Assembly (NCBI RefSeq): GCF_000271305.1 | Contig: NZ_AKGD01000004.1 | Span: 124,001-188,000 of the forward strand | Direction of reading: 5' to 3' | Source: Hydrocarboniphaga effusa AP103 | GTDB lineage: Bacteria > Pseudomonadota > Gammaproteobacteria > Nevskiales > Nevskiaceae | Length of the DNA stretch: 64,000 nucleotides | Shown here: piece after piece, positions 8,716-15,673 of the stretch | Numbering within the stretch: position 1 is the stretch's first letter | Layout: the number at the start of each line of letters is the position of its first letter | Notes under the pieces: model-generated | Seen by the model: only the letters and a program-made list of their open reading frames with translations | Database searches by the model: none | What the model was told of the DNA's origin: nothing | Made by a program: the position numbers and the translations under genes

Positions 8716-8976
8716 ACGATCGCCTGGCACCCCCTGCCTCATCCTCGGGCAACCTTGACGGCGAGTAACTCAGCGCCTTGGTATCAGCCGTCGCCTACTA
8801 CGAGTTGTGTCACTTTCGCTGGTGAAACATCCGCAAAGCAGCGGAATCGCGGAGAACGTTGCAAGAATGGTTGCGAAAATTCTCATGTGGTGGACGCCTT
8901 TGATATGATCAATCCGGCCGCCGGACAAGGTGCGGCGGCATAGGTGACTGACGCAACCTGTGCTGCAGACGTCGAA

Positions 8977-10005
8977 CTAAGAGCTTCCAGCCTCACCGGC
9001 TTTGGCCTTCTGCAGACGGCGAATCTCAGCCTTGGCTTCCTCCAATTGCCCCAGCAGTGCCGACAGCCGGCCTTCGAGTTTTGCCGCATCTCTCAAGGCC
9101 TCGTCGCGGTCACGTTTGTGCTGCTCGCTGCTCCCGGTCAGCTGTTCGATCTCGGCACGGGCACGATCCAGTTCAGCCTGGCGCAGTGCCTGGTCCCTGG
9201 CGGCCTGCTCATGGACCCGCTGCAGGGCATTCTCGGCGGCCACCACGGCCTCCTGGCGCTTGGCGAGGTCACGCTGCGCAGTCGTCAGCTCCGCCCGGAG
9301 CGAAGCATTCAGTTTGGCGGCCTCCGACACCGATGTCTCGAGGGTTGCCGCATGCTTGGCTGCGGCGGCCGTTTCACGCTCTCGATCCTGCACCAGGCGT
9401 TGCAACTGGGCCTTCTGTTCGTCGATACGACCCAGCAGGTGACGCTCGTTGCCCTCAGCCTGGTCGCGCAGCCGCTGCAGTTCGCCGGTGTGCTTCTGGG
9501 CGGCGCGTTCGCGCTCGGCCTCGGAAGCGCGGGCCTGGGCCTCGGCGGTGGTCGCGCGGGTCGTCTGGGTTCCCAGCTCTTTCTCGGTGCTGGCGAGCTT
9601 GGCTGAGGTGGTCTTGAGCTGCTCCCGGTGACGTTCCAGATCGGCGTTCAGGTCGGCAACTCGCTGATGGAACGCCGTGCGCTCGACTTCGAAGTCGCGG
9701 CGATCCTGGGCCAGAGCTTCGCGACCTTGGGCGAGCGCCGCCTCAGCCTCTGCACGTTCCGTTTCGAGTTCCTGGCGGGCAGTACTCTGTACTTGCTCGT
9801 AGAGTTCAGCCGCGGCCGTCGCGATCGACGCCGGCAAGTTCAGGCGCAACGGCAGCGACTGGAAGTACTGCTTGAGCAGAGCGTTCACCGTACCAGGCGA
9901 GCCGGTCCCCAAGATCCGGCGCACGCCATCGATCGTCGGCCGCTCACCTTCGGCCAGCAGCTGATCCGCAGCGCGCGTGATGTCGGTCAGCGTTACACCG
10001 CGCAT
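8977..10005 (-). CDS. tnpT: TnpT-like cointegrate-resolution protein (KfrA-type DNA-binding, coiled coil)
   Basis: A 342-residue protein with an N-terminal KfrA-like DNA-binding domain (VTLTDITRAADQLLAEG..., residues 1-70). A long heptad-rich coiled coil, rich in A, E, R and Q, covers roughly residues 75-330. It is divergent from a tyrosine recombinase across a palindromic intergenic region. That is the arrangement of tnpT and tnpS in Tn4651-type Tn3-family transposons, where TnpT helps TnpS resolve cointegrates. A plasmid KfrA homologue is the alternative reading; the paired recombinase makes TnpT more likely. Confidence 0.7.
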   Translation of the reverse strand: MRGVTLTDITRAADQLLAEGERPTIDGVRRILGTGSPGTVNALLKQYFQSLPLRLNLPASIATAAAELYEQVQSTARQELETERAEAEAALAQGREALAQDRRDFEVERTAFHQRVADLNADLERHREQLKTTSAKLASTEKELGTQTTRATTAEAQARASEAERERAAQKHTGELQRLRDQAEGNERHLLGRIDEQKAQLQRLVQDRERETAAAAKHAATLETSVSEAAKLNASLRAELTTAQRDLAKRQEAVVAAENALQRVHEQAARDQALRQAELDRARAEIEQLTGSSEQHKRDRDEALRDAAKLEGRLSALLGQLEEAKAEIRRLQKAKAGEAGSS

Positions 10006-10014
10006 AGGGTTTTC

Positions 10015-10145
10015 CCGGTATTAACCGGCTCCGATTTTCGCGTTTTAATGCTCATGGGGCCTCCCGATTCTCAATTCCCTGCCCTTGCCTTTATACTCGT
10101 GATAAGAGATGTTTATCACGAATACGACAGGTCGAACGTCGTATT
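10015..10145. promoter_or_regulatory. rst-like resolution and regulatory region with three inverted repeats
   Basis: Between the divergent tnpT- and tnpS-like genes are three dyads: CCGGT-ATTA-ACCGG at 10015-10028; TCGTGATAA-7 bp-TTATCACGA at 10097-10121; and AATACGAC-9 bp-GTCGTATT at 10121-10145. The second has the arm and spacer geometry of a tyrosine-recombinase core site. The region is AT-richer than its surroundings. Confidence 0.65.
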
Positions 10146-10175
10146 TAATACATAGTACATAGGATTTATACCGAT

Positions 10176-11273
10176 ATGCCGACCGCTGAGCCACCGCGCA
10201 GACGCAGGCCCAAATCCGCGGCCGTGACGGTCGCGGCGCCGGCCGAGCTGATCTCGCCGTCCGAACTGGGCGACGCGGCGCGGCGCGCGGCCGAGGAAAT
10301 CCTGGTCGCCGGCCAAGCCGAGAATACCGTCCGCAGCTATCGCAGCGCCCTGCGCTACTGGTGTGCCTGGGCCCAGGCGCGTTACGGGCAGCCGCTGGCC
10401 CTGCCCGTCGCCGTGCCGACGGTGCTGCAATTCCTGGTCGACCACCTGGCGCGCGGCCCGATCGACCAGCCGGTCTGCGAGCTGCCAGCGGCGATCGACC
10501 AGCTCTTGGTCGAGAGCGATTTCAAGCGCCAGGCCGGACCGCTGAAGATGAACACCGTGGTCCACCGGCTGGCGGTGCTTTCCAAGTTGCACCAACTGCG
10601 CCGGCAGCCTAATCCCTGTGAAGATCCGCAGGTCCGCCAGCTGCTGTCGAGCGCCAAACGCGCCGCCTCCAAGCGTGGTGAAATCGTCACGAAGAAGACG
10701 GCGGCGACCCGGGAGCCTCTGGAAGCCATGCTGGCCACCTGCGATGACTCCCTCAAGGGAATCCGAGATCGGGCGCTGCTGCTGTTTGCCTGGTCCAGCG
10801 GCGGTCGCCGGCGATCGGAGGTGGCCGATGCCATCGTGGAGCGCTTAATCAAGGCGGATGGCAGCAACTATGCCTATCGGCTGCATCGGTCAAAGACCAA
10901 CCAGGATGGGACAGTCAAGCAGCCAGATAAGCCGATCCGTGGCAAGGCAGCTGAGGCCCTGAAGGCCTGGCTCGACGCGGCTGCCATTGCCGAGGGCGCG
11001 ATCTTCCGGCGCCTGTGGGGGTCGCGAGTGGGCCCTCCCCTCACCCCGGAATCCGTCGCGAACATCGTGCGCAAACGCGCCTTGTTAGCCGGATTGGACG
11101 GCGATTGGGCGGGCCACAGCCTCCGGTCAGGCTTTGTCACGGAGGCGGGTCGGAAGAACATTCCCGTGGGTGACGTAATGGCCATGACCGAGCATCGGAA
11201 GGTCGATACGGTTATAGGGTATTACCGGAGCGGCGAACTGGCGGCCAACGCCGTTGGAAACCTGTTGGACTAA
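10176..11273 (+). CDS. tnpS: TnpS-like site-specific tyrosine recombinase
   Basis: A 365-residue integrase-family recombinase. The N-terminal SAM-like core-binding domain covers about residues 30-170 (AENTVRSYRSALRYW). The catalytic domain shows the Arg in SSGGRRRSEV, Lys in HRSKTN, H-S-L-R, then E-H-R and the nucleophile Tyr in VIGYYR. All catalytic positions are present, so it should be active. It is divergent from the KfrA-like coiled-coil protein, as in Tn4651-type resolution systems. A genomic-island integrase is the other possibility. The first conflict-system gene begins 150 bp downstream on the same strand. Confidence 0.85.
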   Translation: MPTAEPPRRRRPKSAAVTVAAPAELISPSELGDAARRAAEEILVAGQAENTVRSYRSALRYWCAWAQARYGQPLALPVAVPTVLQFLVDHLARGPIDQPVCELPAAIDQLLVESDFKRQAGPLKMNTVVHRLAVLSKLHQLRRQPNPCEDPQVRQLLSSAKRAASKRGEIVTKKTAATREPLEAMLATCDDSLKGIRDRALLLFAWSSGGRRRSEVADAIVERLIKADGSNYAYRLHRSKTNQDGTVKQPDKPIRGKAAEALKAWLDAAAIAEGAIFRRLWGSRVGPPLTPESVANIVRKRALLAGLDGDWAGHSLRSGFVTEAGRKNIPVGDVMAMTEHRKVDTVIGYYRSGELAANAVGNLLD

Positions 11274-11426
11274 GGCAGTTCCGTGCGCGGAGGTAACCCG
11301 AGCAATGCTCGGCAGATGTGGGGGTCTTAAGCTACTATCGAACTTGGCAAAGGCCGGAATCTACAGGTCGAAGCCCTTGATTCAGAATAAAAAGACTCAA
11401 AACCGATCGGGGACCAAAACGGCGCC

Positions 11427-12761
11427 ATGCCTATTGCCTTCATTCACCTCTCGGACATCCACTTCGGCCAGGAAAAAGGCGGAGCGGTCGCCGTCCACGA
11501 CGATGTCAAGGAACGGCTGATTGAAGATGTCCAGGATCAGGTGGCACGTCTTCCCGGACAGCGAGCCAGCGGCGTCATTGTTTGCGGGGATATCGCGTAC
11601 GCTGGAAAGCGTGAACAGTATGCGGCCGCCGCGGCTTGGCTCGATCAGATCGCTGGCGCGGCCGGTTGTGCGAAAACCGACGTACAAATAGTGCCGGGCA
11701 ACCATGACGTAGATCGCGCCAAGATTTCTGCGGCACTCACCTGGATGCTTGATGAGATCAAGGTGAAGGGCGAGCCGAAACTTGACGAATTCTTGGCGGC
11801 CGAGAACGACAGGACCCTCCTCTATAGCCGCTTCCACGCCTACGAGCCCTTTGCAGCGGGCTACGCCTCACCCCTAGACAAATCCGGCGGCGACGCAGGA
11901 AGCCGAGTCGTCGAACTTGCCCCTGGACGACACCTTCGATTCATCGGTTTGAACACCGCCCTAATCTGCGCCAAGCAGGATGACAAGGCATCCTTGCTCC
12001 TGGGGGCGAGGCAACGAGTCCTACCCAGCAAGCCGGGCACCGAGTTGGTGGTCCTCACCCACCATCCTCTGGATTGGCTGCAGGACTCCGAGGACGCCCG
12101 CAAATACCTGCGCGCCAGAGCCCGGGTATTCATCTCCGGCCATGAGCACATGCCCTCGGCCAAGGTGGACCCTGTTTCTGCGGGCTGCGATTTGTTGCAC
12201 ATCGCTTCTGGCGCGACCGTTCCCCCCACAAACGAGGTGGAATATGGCTACACCTATAACCTGCTCCAGTTCGAATGGGATTCTGCAGCGGATGAGCTTG
12301 TTGTTACAGTGATTCCCAGAAAATGGGATGACGATGCAAAGCGGTTCGCGGCTGATCCAGGACGCCTGGGCGAAGGCGGGCCGAACTATCGGCTAGGATG
12401 TCCCAACTTCAGGGCCGTGCCCAAACCGGCAAGCGGGTCCGCGCCGTCGCCAGAGCAAAGCGAGGTTCCTGTCCATATTCCGATTGTGCAGGAGGAAGGC
12501 ATGATCGAAGAGAGGACAAGTTCGTCGGAACCGCCAAAGTACGCGCAACTCCGCCTGACTTTTTTTCGCGACCTGACGGCCACACAGCGCATTAGCGTGC
12601 TGGTGAAGCTCAATGCACTGCCGCCGCAGTGGCAGGACACGCTCATGCATAGTGCCGAACAACAAATTCTCGATTCCCTGCACCTGACAAACCGTCTTGC
12701 TGAACTCGAAGCGGCGATGAACGAAGTGCTGGGCCTCGATCCGAACAACCACCAGAAATAG
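11427..12761 (+). CDS. Calcineurin-like metallophosphoesterase, putative effector of the GTPase cassette
   Basis: A 444-residue cytosolic metallophosphoesterase. Metal-binding motifs are complete: DxH (D10, H12), GD (54-55), GNHD (91-94), His at 212-213 and GHEH (238-241). After a linker of about residues 330-370, a helical C-terminal piece (FFRDLTATQRISVLVKL to the end) resembles the small effector-associated domains that tether effectors in bacterial conflict systems; this is a visual judgement. It opens a five-gene run with 2-15 bp gaps or overlaps. The substrate could be nucleic acid, a nucleotide or phosphoprotein. No signal peptide is seen. Confidence 0.85.
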   Translation: MPIAFIHLSDIHFGQEKGGAVAVHDDVKERLIEDVQDQVARLPGQRASGVIVCGDIAYAGKREQYAAAAAWLDQIAGAAGCAKTDVQIVPGNHDVDRAKISAALTWMLDEIKVKGEPKLDEFLAAENDRTLLYSRFHAYEPFAAGYASPLDKSGGDAGSRVVELAPGRHLRFIGLNTALICAKQDDKASLLLGARQRVLPSKPGTELVVLTHHPLDWLQDSEDARKYLRARARVFISGHEHMPSAKVDPVSAGCDLLHIASGATVPPTNEVEYGYTYNLLQFEWDSAADELVVTVIPRKWDDDAKRFAADPGRLGEGGPNYRLGCPNFRAVPKPASGSAPSPEQSEVPVHIPIVQEEGMIEERTSSSEPPKYAQLRLTFFRDLTATQRISVLVKLNALPPQWQDTLMHSAEQQILDSLHLTNRLAELEAAMNEVLGLDPNNHQK

Positions 12762-12773
12762 CCGGATACCCCG

Positions 12774-13814
12774 ATGGCCGACATTGCACGCTACTGCCGC
12801 ATATTCGATCAGACCCCTAGCGATGATCTGGTCACAAAACGGACCCAGGGAATCGAGGCGCTTCGGAAGGCCTGGCTAAAGAAAACCGACGTCGAAGGCC
12901 TCGTCCGGTTGGCCAGTGGCGTCGCCGACGCCTTGCAGGATCCCAACGCCCTGCCCGCTTCACTTGCGACTGAGGCGGTCACCCCATTGAAGAAATTTAG
13001 TCCAGCTCTGATCTATCAAGGACATGAGTTGGAAATCGCGGTCTGCTCCGCCGTCGCCTTACTCGCTTGGCTGGAATCGTCAAGTCCATCCGATGATATT
13101 CCCATGAGCAGGACCGGCTGCATTGCCAGCGCACTCTGGTGCGCTTTGGCCGTGCAGACTCCGTCGTCGAATTTAAAGCTGGAGGAATTGCGGCGCCAGG
13201 TTTTGTCCCAAGCTCAGGAATGGGTCCTCAATTGCGGCATCCTCACCCGGCGCCGAAAGACAGTACCCGATTTTGAGATGCCCCTACAGGAAGGCGAGGT
13301 GCCCGATGCTCCCAAGCTCCTGGAAAAGGTCGAGATCGCCGCTGACGCCACCATCTCCGCCCTACGTGAGAACGCCATCCGGGATCGAGAGGAGTTGGAC
13401 TTGCTTTGGTGGGCCCTCAGCGATTTCAGCGAGACGCTCAGCCGGCCGCTTTCGGCGTTGCCTCCGGTGCTGCGCGCCATCACAGGCGCCTTGGAACTTT
13501 CGAAGATCATGAGGCGCCTGCCCACGGAGTCCCACAAACAGTTGGTCATCCGGCAGATCGAAGATACGGAGGCGATGTCATTCGAAGCCATCTTGGCCGA
13601 TCTTGGCAAAGACCGGGCGAAACTGGCGGGAATCCATTCCGGCAGCAAGATCGTTTCCGATCTCCCTAGGGTGTTTCCGCTCCTTTCTGCCATCGCAACT
13701 AATGACCGCAAAGTCGACAGCTCGATCAACTTGCCCCTGTCCATCTGGACAAAGCATGTGCTCCTTGAGGCGTGCGTTGCCACGATGGTCGTCCAAGCAT
13801 CGCCTGGAATCTGA
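12774..13814 (+). CDS. GASH-like helical protein of a GTPase-associated system
   Basis: A 346-residue protein, almost all helical by composition, without membrane segments. The stretch DREELDLLWWALSDFSETL near residue 210 matches the (D/E)LLWW...S pattern of the GASH (GTPase-associated system helical) family. Acidic and hydrophobic repeats follow, ending in a region rich in small residues. It starts 12 bp after the phosphoesterase and ends two bases before the likely start of the first GTPase. Its role in such systems is thought to be structural or adaptor-like. Family assignment rests on motif memory and gene order. Confidence 0.7.
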   Translation: MADIARYCRIFDQTPSDDLVTKRTQGIEALRKAWLKKTDVEGLVRLASGVADALQDPNALPASLATEAVTPLKKFSPALIYQGHELEIAVCSAVALLAWLESSSPSDDIPMSRTGCIASALWCALAVQTPSSNLKLEELRRQVLSQAQEWVLNCGILTRRRKTVPDFEMPLQEGEVPDAPKLLEKVEIAADATISALRENAIRDREELDLLWWALSDFSETLSRPLSALPPVLRAITGALELSKIMRRLPTESHKQLVIRQIEDTEAMSFEAILADLGKDRAKLAGIHSGSKIVSDLPRVFPLLSAIATNDRKVDSSINLPLSIWTKHVLLEACVATMVVQASPGI

Positions 13815-13816
13815 CC

Positions 13817-14809
13817 GTGGAACGCGGATGCAGAAAGGAAGAGTGCACGGTTCAGCAAACTGGCAAGTGCGCTCTGAGCCGAGACCCCAATGAGTGCTCC
13901 GAGCGCCTCGATGAATCAGAGGGGGCTGCCATCGAACCACCCTCGGTCTTGGAGACGGAGAGCACCCTTGCACCTCCGCCGGAAAAGCCAAAGCTTCCGA
14001 ATAGCCTTACCCTCGATTTAGACCAAATTCGAAGTCTGGGGGCTTCCCGGCAAACCACGCTGGTTGGGGTACTGGGATGCCCTGACTCGGGTAAGACGGC
14101 AGCACTTGTTAGTTTGTATCTGCTTCTGGCCCACAACCGCCTGGAAGGCTTTCGCTTTGCCAACAGCCTCACTGTGATGGCTCTTGACGAAATCAGCCGC
14201 GGCGCCAGGCGCTGGAGCGAAGGCGCGCGGCCAGATCAGATGACGGTGCATACCGAGATATCTACGGAACGCGGAGCTGGGTTTATGCATCTGCGAGTTC
14301 TCGACCAGCGAGATCGTCTCTGTGACCTGCTCGTCCCTGATCTGCCAGGTGAATGGTCGAATTCGCTTGTCGACGAGAACAGGGTGGAGCAGTGGTACTT
14401 CCTGAAATCGGCTGACGTTCTCTGCTTCTTTGTCGATGGTCGACAACTGGCAAGCAAACGGCAGTCCACCGTCCATCGCACAAAGCTGCTAATTCAAAAG
14501 GCGGCGGCTCTGGTTGCACCGCGAACGCCGCCGGCCATTTTGGTAGTGTCGCACCGGGATGCCTTCGAGCCCAATGCGACAGCCTTGCAGCAAATCATAG
14601 AGGAGGCTGCCCGCTACGACTTGCAAATCCAAGTAGTCCCCATCGCGTCCTTCACTAAGGCGGACTCCGGGGTTCAACCGGGATTCGGCATTGGCGCCCT
14701 CGTCGAGACCTGGGTAAATCCGTCTCCTCCCCTTCCCCTGGAATTCTGGCCGGATACGGACAACTCTTGGTGCAACCGGGTCATGCTACGCTTCCGGGGA
14801 CGCAAATGA
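13817..14809 (+). CDS. Double-GTPase partner 1 (Zn-ribbon-like N-terminus plus P-loop GTPase)
   Basis: Starting at GTG 13817 (two bases after the GASH stop), the 330-residue protein begins with a cysteine cluster (C5, C10, TGKC to C18, C27) resembling a small zinc-binding lead. An unstructured Pro/Glu-rich linker of about residues 33-62 follows. The GTPase core has Walker A GCPDSGKT (87-94), a DxxG at DLPG (175-178, followed by E-W) and SHRD (245-248) in the place of TKxD. ATG 13772 would overlap GASH by 43 bases but lacks a better ribosome site. The stop overlaps the next gene (ATGA). It is paralogous to the next protein. Confidence 0.8.
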   Translation: MERGCRKEECTVQQTGKCALSRDPNECSERLDESEGAAIEPPSVLETESTLAPPPEKPKLPNSLTLDLDQIRSLGASRQTTLVGVLGCPDSGKTAALVSLYLLLAHNRLEGFRFANSLTVMALDEISRGARRWSEGARPDQMTVHTEISTERGAGFMHLRVLDQRDRLCDLLVPDLPGEWSNSLVDENRVEQWYFLKSADVLCFFVDGRQLASKRQSTVHRTKLLIQKAAALVAPRTPPAILVVSHRDAFEPNATALQQIIEEAARYDLQIQVVPIASFTKADSGVQPGFGIGALVETWVNPSPPLPLEFWPDTDNSWCNRVMLRFRGRK

Positions 14810-15660
14810 CCGCGAGCACCGCCTCGATCCTGCTTGTGGGCTTGCCCGAGACTGGCAAGACGAACTACCTCGCGCGTTTGTGGGCCTCCCTACGCGAGGG
14901 GAAATCCGCAGTGACTTCGACACCGGATACAGGGGTGATCAAGTACGTTGAGGATGCCGTCGCCCATCTTCTCGAAGGTGCATTTGCGGGCCGAACCACC
15001 CTGGACTCCGAAGATCAAAGCGCAACATTTCGGATTCCGGTGCGTGCTTCAGAAGGAGCAATTGCCGCGGAACTGGTGGTGCCTGACGTAAATGGTGAAA
15101 TGTGGCGAGATGCCGTGGAGGATTCCGAAATATCGCAGCGCTGGCATGACGAACTCTGCCGAACCTCGATGGCATTGCTGTTCGTGCGAGCGCGGTCTCC
15201 GTTGAATCACATGCCCTTGGACTGGGTGGTCTCGGATGGCATTCTGACCAAAATCACCCCAAATGCCGAGGTGCAGAGTCGGATTCCCACCCAGGTCTAT
15301 TTGTGTCAGCTGCTTCGATTCCTCGAGACCACCTTGGGTCAGTCAGGGGTGAAAACTCCGCGCCGTGTTGCCGTCGTCGTGACGGCATGGGACCGGCTGG
15401 ATGCACAGCAACGCGCGCAGGGTCCCTGGCGATATCTAGAGTCCGAATTCCCGTTGTTCTTTGGTGCCTTGCAGAACTCTGAAGAACTCGACATCGATGC
15501 CTTTGGGGTGAGTATCGTCGGGGGCGACTTGACCGATGATCCGGGGTTCAAGGCTGACTTCTTGGCCAATGGCGACGTCCATGCTTCCGGCTACGTCGTG
15601 CATGGCACCGAGGAACAAGCGGATGTCACCATCCCAATCGCCTGGCTTCTACGGAAGTGA
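14806..15660 (+). CDS. Double-GTPase partner 2 (P-loop GTPase)
   Basis: A 284-residue P-loop protein beginning almost directly with the nucleotide fold. Walker A GLPETGKT is at residues 12-19, VPDVNGEMW near residue 93 supplies DxxG, and VVTAWD near residue 190 takes the G4 place. The VPD-xx-GE-x-W segment is shared with the preceding protein, marking the two as diverged paralogues acting together. ATG 14806 has GGGGA at the right distance and overlaps the previous stop by four bases. The GAP1-like gene begins 13 bp after its stop. Confidence 0.82.
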   Translation: MTASTASILLVGLPETGKTNYLARLWASLREGKSAVTSTPDTGVIKYVEDAVAHLLEGAFAGRTTLDSEDQSATFRIPVRASEGAIAAELVVPDVNGEMWRDAVEDSEISQRWHDELCRTSMALLFVRARSPLNHMPLDWVVSDGILTKITPNAEVQSRIPTQVYLCQLLRFLETTLGQSGVKTPRRVAVVVTAWDRLDAQQRAQGPWRYLESEFPLFFGALQNSEELDIDAFGVSIVGGDLTDDPGFKADFLANGDVHASGYVVHGTEEQADVTIPIAWLLRK

Positions 15661-15673
15661 CGCAGCGACGAGA

